The position numbers and the translations under genes were made by a program. The notes below the pieces were generated by a model. The model was not told where the DNA came from, made no database searches, and worked only from the letters and a program-made list of their open reading frames with translations. A stretch of DNA of 64,000 nt from Streptomyces chrestomyceticus JCM 4735 (lineage in GTDB: Bacteria > Actinomycetota > Actinomycetes > Streptomycetales > Streptomycetaceae): NCBI RefSeq assembly GCF_003865135.1, contig NZ_BHZC01000001.1:62001-126000 (forward strand), given 5' to 3'. Each line of letters starts with the position of its first letter. Within the stretch, counting starts at the first letter, position 1. Shown here in pieces: positions 44,984 to 53,968 of the stretch.

Positions 44984-44986
44984 TTC

Positions 44987-45616
44987 ATGCCTCCCCGCCA
45001 GCGCCTCACCCCCGCCGACCGCCGCGCCCAGCTCCTCGCCGTCGGCGCACGGCTCTTCGCCGCACACCCCTACGCCGACGTGCTCATGGAGGAGGTCGCC
45101 GAAGAGGCAGGTGTGTCCCGGGCCCTGCTCTACCGCCACTTCCCCAGCAAGCACGCCCTCTTCGCAGCCGTCTACCAGCAGGGGGCAGACCAGCTACTCG
45201 CCGAGACGCGGCTCGACCCCACCGACTCGCTGGTGGAGCAGCTCATCCAGGGCATGGACGCCCACCTCGACTACTTCGTGGCGAACCGCAACACCGTCCT
45301 CGCCGCGAACCGGGTCCTCGCGGGCGACCCGGTGATCCAGACGATCATGACGAACGAGCTGGACACGCTCCGTGCGCGGCTGTTGACCGTGCTCCCCCTC
45401 GCGGACGAGAGGACCCGTGAAGCCGTGTCCGGTGTCCTGAAGAGCTGGCTGGTCTTCGTCCAGGTCCTCAGCGTCGACTGGCTCACCCATGAGACCTGTA
45501 CTCGCACCCAACTGCGTGACGCCTGCATCGGCGCGGTCATCGGCGCCCTCCGGCCGCTGCTCGCCAAGGACCCCGCCCCCGACTGGCCGCCACAAGGGCC
45601 CGGCGCGGATGCCTAG
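44987..45616 (+). CDS. TetR-family repressor
   Basis: 209 residues from ATG 44987. HTH about 15-60: RAQLLAVGARLFAAHPYADV, VAEEAGVSRALLYRHFPSKH (recognition helix). The ligand domain follows (LIQGMDAHLDYFVANRNTVL; LKSWLVFVQVLSVDWLTHET). Sits behind the 27-bp inverted repeat and opposite a DUF4345 gene, the only apparent target. Normal TetR length; ligand unknown. Confidence 0.9.
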   Translation: MPPRQRLTPADRRAQLLAVGARLFAAHPYADVLMEEVAEEAGVSRALLYRHFPSKHALFAAVYQQGADQLLAETRLDPTDSLVEQLIQGMDAHLDYFVANRNTVLAANRVLAGDPVIQTIMTNELDTLRARLLTVLPLADERTREAVSGVLKSWLVFVQVLSVDWLTHETCTRTQLRDACIGAVIGALRPLLAKDPAPDWPPQGPGADA

Positions 45617-46051
45617 GGCTGCCCTACTGCAACGCGTACGGAGGCCGACGCACTGCCCAGCGGATCGAGCCGAACGTTCGGATGGGGAAGCTGACGCTGC
45701 CGGTGGGGAATTACGTGACGTTCCACAGGTGGCCAGCACCGCGATAGTGATGCCCTCGACATCGCAGCCGCTTGCGCCCCTCCGCCGACGGCAGCGGAGA
45801 GCGAGAAGCGACCAGCGCGTCGAACAACTCGGACATGGAACACCCCCTGAGCCACACCCCACCTCCTAACCGTAAGGCGTGCGCACTTTAACCGTACATT
45901 TACCGTACGAGCCTGTTCTCGGCTGATGTCTTCAATGGAGCGGCGCAGTCACGAACCAGGGCGGTGGCGCAAGGGGTCTCTTGTCGGACCCTGGCCCGTG
46001 GCCGACCATGCGTTGCAGGCGGTTCGCTGAACCGCGGCGGAGGTGGGGGCC
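45617..46051. other. remnants and possible promoter of tcmP
   Basis: Near 45680-45720 plus-strand MGKLTLPVGNYVT and, at 45740-45775 minus-strand CDVEGITIAVLAT, are pieces also found near 44.4 and 59.5 kb, here in opposite orientations. At 45869, 45891 and 45902 ACCGTA is repeated three times in a short AT-richer stretch (ACTTTAACCGTACATTTACC), which may be the promoter/operator for the gene at 46052. Confidence 0.35.
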
Positions 46052-47298
46052 ATGTCCAGGGGAACGGGTGGGAAGTACTGGGCGGACAAAGCACTGCCCA
46101 GTGTTTTCAAGCACGAGCTGCTCAAGCGCTACTTGCCGCAGTTCGGCGGCATGACGGGGCGCCAGTCGCATGACAAACGAGTGGTCTATCTGGACGGGTA
46201 TGCCGGGGAAGGCCGCTACGAGAACGGTGCGCCGGCGTCGGCGGAGATCGCGCTGCGGGTCGCCTCGCATTTCCGTGCCCGGTACGGGGTCACGGTGGAG
46301 TGCTTCTTCACGGAGGCTCAGCAGAAGTCGTTCGAGCGGCTGGCCCAGGTGGTCGAGCACTACCGGGCAGGCGGCGTACGCGCGTACGCCCACCGGGGCG
46401 AAGTCGACGGCGTCCTCGACAGTGTGATCCAGCAGGCCTCGCGCCAGCCCTTGTTCCTCTTCCTGGACCCGTGCGGACTGGTCCTGCCTCAAGACCGGCT
46501 CGTGGACGTGCTGAAGCGGCAGCGTCCGCAGAAGTACCCGGCGACCGAGTTGCTGATGAACTTCAGCATGATGGCCGTCTGGCGTTTGGGCGGGCACGTC
46601 CGCTCCCCAAGGGAAACGAACGGTCGCTGCAGCGCTTCGACGACGTATGCGGCGGCACCTGGTGGCGCGAGTACTTCGCCGACGCGTCAGCCGCCTCCGC
46701 CCGGGCGGGCGCAGCCGAAGATGCCATCGAGGCCGTGGCCGCCGAGTACTCCCGCCGTCTGGCCCGGCGTACCGGCATGCTCGTGCAGTCGGTGCCCGTC
46801 TCGCACGATGAACGTAAACGCGCCGTGTACCGGCTGGTGTTCGCCACCCGCAGCCCGTACGGGCTCTGGGTGTTCGGTGACACCGTCGCCCGGGCCCGGG
46901 ATCAGTGGTGGAAAACGCTGGATGCGCGGGAAGAGGAGAGCGGGAAACTGACGCTGTTCTCCCTGCGTCCCGACCCCGAAGAGGTCGCCGAAAGGGCAGC
47001 TCCGGAGATCGCAAAAAACCTGGAGGAACTGCTGCTGCGCACTCGTCGCCCTTTCAAGCTGGTCGACCGCACCCTGGAGGTCTTCGGCGATCACTACGGG
47101 CGGGTGACCGAACCGGCGGTGCGCAAGGCGGTACGGCTGCTGGCCGCTGCGGGCAAAACACCCAGCGACGGAGTAGGCGTGCCGAAGATCCGCGAGATCA
47201 CGATCTACCCCCCGGGCCTCACGGGTTGGCCGGGCGGACGCCGGCCCGGCCCGCCCGCGGGCCCGGCCGGTCAGACCGCCGCGGGCAGCGGCATCTGA
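46052..47298 (+). pseudogene. tcmP: three-Cys-motif partner protein TcmP, single frameshift
   Basis: ATG 46052 (GGAGG 8 nt upstream). First frame: KYWADKALPSVFKHELLKRY, KRVVYLDGYAGEGRYENGAP, LFLFLDPCGLVLPQDRLVDV, TELLMNFSMMAVWRLGGHV. Near 46600 one base is missing in a C run, and the protein continues in the next frame: GNERSLQRFDDVCGGTWWRE, LVFATRSPYGLWVFGDTVAR, RTLEVFGDHYGRVTEPAVRK to the stop at 47296. Full length would be about 415 residues. TcmP proteins occur beside Gp37/Gp68-type three-Cys proteins, as here, in mobile and defence-type islands. Convergent with that gene, 28-bp overlap. The shift may be a real mutation or a sequencing slip. Confidence 0.8.
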
Positions 47299-48017
47299 TC
47301 CCAGGTGCGGCCTTCCAGCTCGCGGCCGCCGGCCTTCGGCGTGCGGCCACCCCACTGCTTGAAGAAGAAGGCCACACCGGCCTCCTGACAGGTGTCCCGG
47401 ATCTGTGTCACCCACGCCTCCTCCAGCAGCCGGTGCATCGGCCCCGACTCCCCGCCGGCAATGACCCAGTCGATCGCCGTCAGCTCCAGCCCGTCCAGGG
47501 GCCCCAGCAGCGGCTCGCACGACAGGAACCTCACCGCAGCAGGCACCTGCCGCAGGTCGTCGACGCGCGGCAGTTCCTTCGCGCTCTCCACCGAGACGCC
47601 CATCCACAGGTTCGCCGGCCACTCCAGCCGGCCGGCGACCTGCCGCAGGCGCCGCGCCCGCTTGGTGAGCACCTGGTAGGTGTGCTGCGGCGTGTCGGCG
47701 ATCACGTCGAAGACGCGGCGCACATGGTCGAGCGGCACCCGCGCGTGGAACAAGTCGCTCATGGAATTCACGAACACGGTGCGCGGGCTCTTCCACCCGT
47801 ACGGCACATGCAGAGCGTCCGGGTGCAGAGCCAGCCCGAACCCGGGCCCGGAGGTCCGCGGATCACCGTCCGTCTGGTACTTCGGCGAGCCCATCGCCTT
47901 CAGCCGTTTCGCCAGCGCCAGCGCGTAGCAGTTGTCACATCCCGCCGAAACGCGGTCGCATCCCGTGGTCGGGTTCCACGTCGCCTCGGTCCACTCGATC
48001 GCACTGCGGTCGCTCAC
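47271..48017 (-). CDS. Gp37/Gp68-like three-Cys-motif protein (DUF5131)
   Basis: 248 residues from GTG 48017 (GGAGG 8 nt upstream; in-frame ATGs further up lie in non-coding-looking sequence). The N-terminal SDRSAIEWTEATWNPTTGCD and RVSAGCDNCYALALAKRL give the three-cysteine motif C-x6-C-x2-C, similar to radical-SAM cluster loops. Then FVNSMSDLFHARVPLDHVRR, YQVLTKRARRLRQVAGRL, LWMGVSVESAKELPRVDDLR, FLSCEPLLGPLDGLEL, DWVIAGGESGPMHRL and FFFKQWGGRTPKAGG, all hallmarks of the family. Partner of TcmP. The reaction is not established; the context suggests modification or defence. Confidence 0.9.
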   Translation of the reverse strand: MSDRSAIEWTEATWNPTTGCDRVSAGCDNCYALALAKRLKAMGSPKYQTDGDPRTSGPGFGLALHPDALHVPYGWKSPRTVFVNSMSDLFHARVPLDHVRRVFDVIADTPQHTYQVLTKRARRLRQVAGRLEWPANLWMGVSVESAKELPRVDDLRQVPAAVRFLSCEPLLGPLDGLELTAIDWVIAGGESGPMHRLLEEAWVTQIRDTCQEAGVAFFFKQWGGRTPKAGGRELEGRTWDQMPLPAAV

Positions 48018-48275
48018 CGGCCGGCCCTCCATCCCCTCGAACCGAGCCTCGTCCCCGACGGTGCGGCTGCGGCCCGCCTTCTCCCCAACGAACCTGCGCA
48101 CCACCGGACACCGGCATCCAACCATCCGGCGGCCATACCGTCGCCACCGCCCTGGACATCGAACCCGCGTTCCCTGTCGTGTGCCAGTGCGCGCGCTGCA
48201 ATGAGCCAACCCCCGCTGCGGCATCTGGCCATAGCGGCTGATCCACCGGTCGGTCACGCGGACGGCTGGTGTCAG

Positions 48276-48503
48276 CTACGCGACGGTGTACTCCACGGAG
48301 GTGAGGCCGCAGTCCGCGGCCAGGCGACGCAGCGCCTTCCGGAGCCAGGATTCGATGCAACGTGCCGCTTCCCGTAGCCGACCGGGGGCGTCGACGCCCA
48401 GGCGGCGGCTCATGGGCAGGAAATGGCGGCGGTTGCTGCCCGCCCCTGAGAGACCACGTCGCGGCAGGTCCGACAGTCCGAAGCTGTGGCAGGTGAACCT
48501 CAT
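48276..48503 (-). CDS. small hypothetical protein (75 aa)
   Basis: ATG 48503 with GGAGG 7 nt upstream. Basic protein: MRFTCHSFGLSDLPRRGLSG, NRRHFLPMSRRLGVDAPGRL, AARCIESWLRKALRRLAADC and the end GLTSVEYTVA. A helical basic C-terminal half could bind nucleic acid. No family recognised. Lies 258 bp upstream of the Gp37-like gene on the same strand, so it may belong to that unit. Confidence 0.55.
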   Translation of the reverse strand: MRFTCHSFGLSDLPRRGLSGAGSNRRHFLPMSRRLGVDAPGRLREAARCIESWLRKALRRLAADCGLTSVEYTVA

Positions 48504-48597
48504 TGCCCAGCCTCCATGAGATCTGAGGCCCTACTCGGCCGCCCAGATGCGGACAGCCGTACCGCTCGTTCCTGCCCCCTCCCTTAGGCTCGGGCGC

Positions 48598-48963
48598 ATG
48601 CCGACCGAGGACAAACCCCAGACCGCCAAACACTGGCGGGACTGCACGGACGTGGACGACTTCCTTGAGCAGATCCGCCTACGGCCCGGCATGTGGCTGC
48701 CGGGGGGATCGCTGCACCACCTCCAGGCCGTCCTTACCGGCTACCAGGTCGCCGTCACCGTGCACAGCGTGGACGATCCCTGCGACTTCTGGCATGGCGG
48801 GGCCTTCAGCCGTTGGCTTGGGCAGCGCCTCGGCGGCACCAGTCCGCTCGGCTGGGCCTCTGACATCGAGCGCACCACTCCCCCGGGCTCCACTCCGGTC
48901 GAGGAGTTCTTCCGGCTTCTTGACGCGTACCGCCGGGATACAGCGACGGACGCTGACCGATGA
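48598..48963 (+). CDS. hypothetical protein (121 aa)
   Basis: ATG 48598. The mature text is convincing: KHWRDCTDVDDFLEQIRLRP, GMWLPGGSLHHLQAVLTGYQ, FWHGGAFSRWLGQRLGGTSP and EEFFRLLDAYRRDT. No ribosome-binding site; TAGGCT about 8 nt before the ATG looks like a -10, so the message is probably leaderless. A family of small Streptomyces proteins with an RPGMWL-G-SL-HL-A-L-GY pattern is familiar to me, but its function is not known. Confidence 0.8.
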   Translation: MPTEDKPQTAKHWRDCTDVDDFLEQIRLRPGMWLPGGSLHHLQAVLTGYQVAVTVHSVDDPCDFWHGGAFSRWLGQRLGGTSPLGWASDIERTTPPGSTPVEEFFRLLDAYRRDTATDADR

Positions 48964-49302
48964 TCATGTGGTGGCTGTTTCCGCTCCAGGCCGGATCCCT
49001 AGCAGCGCCGACCGCCTGCTGGGGTCCGACAGCTCCGGTTCACCACGCACCGGGCACGTGGCCGGCCGATTCTCGTACAACCACGGCGAGGTGGCATGTC
49101 ATCCGTACCCCTTGCCCGCCTCCCGAGGCTCTCAGCGAGGCCGACACCACCGCAGACCGGCTGCGCGGCCGGCTCGCCGAACGTGTCTGGCCACTGGCCG
49201 GAGCGCTGTAGTCCGGACCACACCGTCGGCCGGCGAGCTCCGCACCAGCACAAGTCGAGCAGCCTCGTGGGCACCGGCCCCTGGCTTGCGGCGGTGTTCA
49301 CG
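48964..49302. other. no gene seen
   Basis: About 340 bp between the hypothetical gene and the broken gene at 49303. Frames here are short and lack a recognisable motif. Confidence 0.4.
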
Positions 49303-50274
49303 TCACCAGATGTGCTGGTACCCGCCTGGCAGGACGCGTTCGAGGTAGTTCTCCAGGGCGGGTTTGTCCAGGGTGTTCTCCCGGCCCAGGGCCGGTGCAG
49401 GGCCCTGGCTGTCGCTGCGGTCGGGACGCCGTGCCGGTCTTCATGTCGCGCAGAACGCAGCCGATCGCGCGCTGAGCGGCGTCGGGTTGGTGCTGGATGA
49501 GCCAGTCGAGCATCCGGGCCACCTGGTGGGTCAGGGTGAGCCCCCATTCCCGCGCGCGGTCCGTCTCCTGGTCCCCCAGCCCCTGCCCGAACTGGTCCAG
49601 GACCGCGTGGCGGACGGTGTCGATGAGCAGTTCTGGCGGCAGGAAGCGGTCCAGATCGTTTGCGGCATACCAGGCCAGATCGTCGGCAATGCCCGTGACC
49701 GCCTGCTCGTTACGGTGACGCAGCACCCACCTCTTCCTGATGTCCGGCCGTTCCCACAGCATGGCGTGGAAGGACTTGGCGTACCTTTTACGCGCCGCGG
49801 CCGCGGCCAGCGAGAGGTGCGCGTCGTCCTGGCCGGCGAACATCTCGCGCACCCCCTCGGCGGAGCGGCGGCGAGCCTCGGTCCAGTCGGCGGCCACCGA
49901 CTTCGACCACATGGAGCGGCCCGAGACGTTCGCCTGCGGTTGCGGGACGCTGTTCTCCCGGCGGGTGATGTAGCCGCGCAGGGTGGAGGCGGTGATGCCG
50001 GCAAGCGCGGCCATCTCCGTACGCCGATGAGCCGGCCGCCGGAGAGCTCAGGGCTGGTCACATCGGCCACGCACCAGTGAAGGGGCAGGGCCTGGTCCTG
50101 CCGGCCGTGGTGTTCGGCCCACTGGGCCAGGTGGTCGGCCCAGTTGTCCGGAGCGGCGGCCTCGGGGTCGAAGGTGGCCACCGTGGCCAGGCGGGCGCGG
50201 GAGGGATCGCCGGCGCCGTCCAGGAGACCGGCTGCGCTCACCATGAGCGCGGCTTTGGCCGGGCGGTGCTCCAT
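49303..50274 (-). pseudogene. hypothetical gene with two frameshifts and lost 5' end
   Basis: Begins within ADSTWYRPGQTWDPAEERM (upstream of 50274, no start) and reads ALMVSAAGLLDGAGDPSRAR, WAEHHGRQDQALPLHWCVAD. A missing base near 50015 moves the text to ALAGITASTLRGYITRREN (an HTH-like helix), then VAADWTEARRRSAEGVREMF, LPPELLIDTVRHAVLDQFGQ and RMLDWLIQHQPDAAQRAIGC. A second shift near 49430 leads to LDKPALENYLERVLPGGYQH and the stop at 49303. A conserved Streptomyces hypothetical family with an embedded HTH; its 5' part was replaced by the epoxide-hydrolase block. Confidence 0.65.
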
Positions 50275-50323
50275 GCGTTCCTCGGCCGGGTCCCAGGTCT
50301 GGCCGGGTCGGTACCAGGTGGAG

Positions 50324-51445
50324 TCAGCGAAACAGGCGGAAGAAGCCGCGCACCTGCTTGGCCAGCGACTCCGGCTGCTCCAACGCGGCGAAGTGGCCGC
50401 CGTGCGGCAGCTCCTCGAACCAGCGCAGGTCGGTGAACCGCAGCTCGGCCTCCCGCCTCGACGGGCGGGTGATGTCGTGCGGGTAGACCGACAGCCCGGA
50501 CGGCGCGGTCACCTTGTCCCGGAAGTTGGCGAAGCTCTCCCAGTACAGGCGCGCCGACGACGTGGCCGACGCGGTGAACCAATAGACCGAGATCTCGTCG
50601 AGGATCGTCTGCCGCGACAACGCGTCCTCGGGATGGCCGTCGTTGTCCGTCCACGCCCAGAACTTCTCGGCGATCCAGGCGGCCTGCCCCGCCGGGGAGT
50701 CGGTGAGGCCGTAGCCGAGCGTCTGCGGTCGGGTCGCCTGGATCGCCGAGTACCCCCGGCCGGTGCGCTGCATCTCCTTCTCGGCCTCGAGATTCGCCAG
50801 CTCCGCGGGCGTCGGGTCGTCGAACGTGCCTGCCGCCACGGATCCCAGGTTCAGGTGGACGCCGGCGACCCGCTCGGGCGCCACCTCGCCCAGCAGCGCG
50901 GACACCGCCGAGCCCCAGTCACCGCCCTGCGCGCCGTACCGTTCGTAACCCAGCGAGACCATCAATGTGTCCCAGGCGCGCGCGGTGCGGATGATGCCCC
51001 ACCCGGTCGTCGACGGTTTTTCGCTCCAGCCGTACCCGGGCAATGACGGCGCGACCACGTGGAACGCGTCCGCCGGGTCACCGCCGTGCGCGCGCGGGTC
51101 GGTCAGCGGGCCGAGAACCTGCAGGAATTCGAGCACCGAACCCGGCCAACCGTGCGTGAGCACGAGCGGGAACGCGTCCGGCTCCGGCGAGCGGACGTGC
51201 AGGAAGTGGATGCCCAGCCCGTCGATGGTGTCGCGGTACTGCGGGAACACGTTCAGCCGCTCGGCGAACCCGAAGTCGTAGTCCTCGGCCCAGCTGCGGC
51301 ACAGCTCCTGCGTATACGCCAGCGGCAGCCCCTGTGACCAGTCGTCCACCGGCTCGCGCTCGGGCCACCGTGTCCGTCGCAATCGTTCACGCAGGTCCGC
51401 GATCTCGGCTTCGGTGATGCCGACCTCGAACGGCTCGGCGGGCAT
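50324..51445 (-). CDS. epoxide hydrolase with N-terminal EHN domain
   Basis: 373 residues from ATG 51445 (GGAGCCTTGCC upstream). EHN domain about 1-110 (AEIADLRERLRRTRWPEREP; RLNVFPQYRDTIDGLGIHFL). Alpha/beta hydrolase core: oxyanion HGWPGSVLEFLQ, nucleophile Asp in AQGGDWGSAVSALLGEVAPE, lid Tyr residues in the SVYWFTASATSSARLYWESF region, and the late His in LPHGGHFAALEQPE. Hydrates epoxides to diols via an ester intermediate in the cytoplasm. It is 35 bp after the MFS transporter on the same strand, suggesting a joint detoxification operon under the divergent CGNR regulator (inference). Confidence 0.93.
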   Translation of the reverse strand: MPAEPFEVGITEAEIADLRERLRRTRWPEREPVDDWSQGLPLAYTQELCRSWAEDYDFGFAERLNVFPQYRDTIDGLGIHFLHVRSPEPDAFPLVLTHGWPGSVLEFLQVLGPLTDPRAHGGDPADAFHVVAPSLPGYGWSEKPSTTGWGIIRTARAWDTLMVSLGYERYGAQGGDWGSAVSALLGEVAPERVAGVHLNLGSVAAGTFDDPTPAELANLEAEKEMQRTGRGYSAIQATRPQTLGYGLTDSPAGQAAWIAEKFWAWTDNDGHPEDALSRQTILDEISVYWFTASATSSARLYWESFANFRDKVTAPSGLSVYPHDITRPSRREAELRFTDLRWFEELPHGGHFAALEQPESLAKQVRGFFRLFR

Positions 51446-51479
51446 GGCAAGGCTCCTTGCTGGTCAAGGCGTTATCGGA

Positions 51480-52945
51480 TCAGATGCGGGTGGACTGCCG
51501 GCGCGGGCTCCCACGCGTGGCGTCGGGTTCGGGACGGCGGTCGGCGGTAGGGCGCCGGGTCAGGCTGAGGACGAGTCCGGCCAGGGGAAGTGCCGCGAGC
51601 ACGGTGAGGGCCACCGGCGGCGGCACGAGGCCGGGCAGACCTGCGACAGCGGCCGGACCGATCCCGCCGCCCAGGGCGTTCATGAAGTTGAGCAGGCCCT
51701 GGGCGGTGTGGCGGTCGTCCGCGGCGACCAGGTCCGGCGCGAGGCTCACCAGTACGGCTTGGGCGCCGGCAAACCCCCACACGGTCAACGCCGTGCCGAC
51801 GATGAACGGGATCGGCCCGGTGGAGACCGCGACCACGAGCACGCCGATGACGGTGAGTGCCGCAAGCCCGGTCGACACCTGCCAGCCGGTGAACCGGCCG
51901 GTCAAGGTGCCGACCAACCGCCCCGGCTGGCACCGAGCAGGCGCCGGCCGGGACCAGGAGCACGCCGGCTTCCAGGGGGGCCACCGCCTGTGGCCTGCTC
52001 GATCAGGGACGGGGCGCGGAACAGCACCCCGTAGTAGCCGGCGAAGACGGTCGCGCCGATGAGCCCGGCCGCCAGGAAGCCACGGGATGCGATCACCCGC
52101 CGCGGCACGAACCCGTCGGGCGTGCTTCGCACGCGCCACCACAGTCCCACGGCGGCGAGCGCCCCGGCAGCAGCCACGACGAGCGTGACCGGAGTGGGCA
52201 GGCCGACCGAGTGTGCCTGCAGCAACGTGATCAAGGAGCCGGCGAGTACCGACAGCACGGCCGCGCCGACGATATCGAGGGGCCCGGTCGAGCCGTTTCG
52301 CTCGCCGCTACCGTCCCGCGTCAGTGCGAGCCTACTCGGCCATGCAACCAGCAGGAGGGGCAGCGCGAGGGCCGGGATCGCGAGTACGGCACGCCACCCG
52401 AGCCATGCGGTCACCGCCCCGCCCAACAGCGTCCCGCACCCCGACGCCGTCGCGCTGGCGGCCGCGATGATTCCCAGGGCGCGGATTCGTTGCCGCCCGG
52501 GAAGGGCGGTGGCCGCGGCAAAGACGGCGATCACGGTCGTGCCCGCCCCGGCGCCGCCGATCAGTCGGCCGACGACCACGACGGGCAGCGTCGGCCCTCC
52601 CCCGGCGAGAGCGGAGCCCGCGGCGAGCGCCACGACCCCGGCGACGAGGACCTGGAAGGGGCTCCAGCGGGCCAGCAGCCGGCCCGCGACCGGCATCGCG
52701 AGCGCGGAGGTCAGCGACCACGCGGCGAGAATCCATGCGGTGGCCCCGAACGGCACCGCGAGTGCGCGGCCGATGGCCGGCAGGGCCACCGACGGCGCTC
52801 CCAGTGCCACATACATCGGCAGCACCAGCATCCCCCAAGTCAGCCCCAGCCGACGCCCGTCCGGGGCGTCCGTTCGCTCCGGTGCCGGGGCCCCTCCGGA
52901 CGGGATGGCCTGCGGCGTCGTCCCCTGCCGAGTACGTTGTGACAC
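51480..52945 (-). pseudogene. MFS drug exporter, frameshifted near 51.95 kb
   Basis: ATG 52945 opens a typical DHA2-like exporter: LGLTWGMLVLPMYVALGAPS, ILAAWSLTSALAMPVAGRLL (motif A-like), VVVGRLIGGAGAGTTVIAVF (motif C region), then LIGATVFAGYYGVLFRAPSL. Around 51970-51985 one extra base in a G/C run moves to EAGVLLVPAGACSVPAGAV, and near 51905 a second shift restores VGTLTGRFTGWQVSTGLAAL through to the stop at 51480. The two changes compensate, leaving about 20 altered residues plus a stop in the first frame. Possibly sequencing errors; as written the gene is broken. Confidence 0.8.
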
Positions 52946-52965
52946 GCTAAAGCTCCTTTGCGTGT

Positions 52966-52973
52966 AACGTTAT
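52966..52973. promoter_or_regulatory. palindrome in MFS/CGNR divergent region
   Basis: TAACGTTA within GTGTAACGTTATGG, in the 51-bp gap between divergent starts. GCGTGT occurs on both sides (52945-52966, inverted partly). Candidate operator for the CGNR regulator. Confidence 0.4.
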
Positions 52974-52996
52974 GGAGCAGCGAGGAGGCACGTCAA

Positions 52997-53581
52997 ATGA
53001 AGAATGCGCATTACAGCCCAGAGGAGGTCCAGACGGCCGTCGACCTCGCCAACACCTTGAGGCCGATCAAGGGAGAGGACGCGCTCGAAACCGTGGAGCA
53101 GCTCCGGGACTTCCTTGACGATCATCCCGTAGCGGTGCCTCCGGGTTCGGCCGCGGACCAAAGAACCGGTCCGCGGCATCTCACCCGCGCCGACCTGGCG
53201 GAAGTCCGCGCGTTGCGCGCGACGGTGCGTGAGGTGCTCGAACGGGCGAACGCGGACGCGGACGAAGCTGCGGCTCTGATCAACGACGGTCTGCGTCGCA
53301 GCCGCGCCACCCCCGTACTGCGCCACGAGGACGACCGCTGGTGGACCGAGGTGGCTTCCGACACCGACCGCTGCTCGACTCACCTTGCCGCGACTACGCT
53401 CAGCGCACTGGCCTCTGTGATCGCCACGCTCGGTCCCGCTCGTCTCGGCGTATGTGCCGGGCCGACCTGCCGGGCCACCTTCGTGGACCTCTCGCGCAAC
53501 GGCTCGAAGCAGTACTGCACCCGAACCTGCTCACACCGGGCCAGCGTCGCGGCCTACCGGAGCCGGCGCAGCCCGCGTTGA
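52997..53581 (+). CDS. CGNR zinc-finger regulator (ABATE domain)
   Basis: 194 residues from ATG 52997 with AGGAGG 8 nt upstream. ABATE domain in the first two thirds (VDLANTLRPIKGEDALETVE; QLRDFLDDHP; LTRADLAEVRALRATVREVL). The C-terminal CGNR zinc finger reads LGVCAGPTCRATFVDLSRNG then KQYCTRTCSHRASVAAYRSR, with four Cys in C-x4-C and C-x3-C pairs; the usual CGN(R) is CSH here. Such proteins act as stress or ligand-responsive transcription factors and often stand opposite exporters, as here. Confidence 0.9.
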   Translation: MKNAHYSPEEVQTAVDLANTLRPIKGEDALETVEQLRDFLDDHPVAVPPGSAADQRTGPRHLTRADLAEVRALRATVREVLERANADADEAAALINDGLRRSRATPVLRHEDDRWWTEVASDTDRCSTHLAATTLSALASVIATLGPARLGVCAGPTCRATFVDLSRNGSKQYCTRTCSHRASVAAYRSRRSPR

Positions 53582-53968
53582 GCGGGCGGCCTGACGCAAG
53601 GTGGAGAGCGAGGCCCGCAGCGTGGCGAACACCGCGCGGGTGGAGACGTGGGAGACCATCCGCACGAGCCAATTCGCCGGACAGTTCCGCGACGTCGGCG
53701 CACAGAAGACCGCGCCGGACGACGTCGCCACCGTCACCGGCGACTGGCGAAGATACGCGAGCAACTGCCCGGCATCGAGATCCGTCTCGATCGGCGCGAT
53801 GCCCAGACGCTTGGCTTCGTTCACGTTCAGCAGCAGCGTTTGTCCACTGGTTGTGGCAGCAGTTGCTGACCAACAGGCACGTAGATGTTCACGAGAGATG
53901 ACGGCGCTGTCGCTCCGCGGCGTCAAAATTGCCGTGCGGAGCTTTGGGCCAGGTCTCACACTGCGGGC
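53582..53968. other. unclear stretch, possible minus-strand remnant
   Basis: A minus-strand frame contains LLLNVNEAKRLGIAPIETDL and AGQLLAYLRQSPVTVATSSG, which look protein-like, but I cannot assign a start or family. The frame runs into the end of the CGNR gene on the other strand. Possible gene fragment. Confidence 0.3.
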
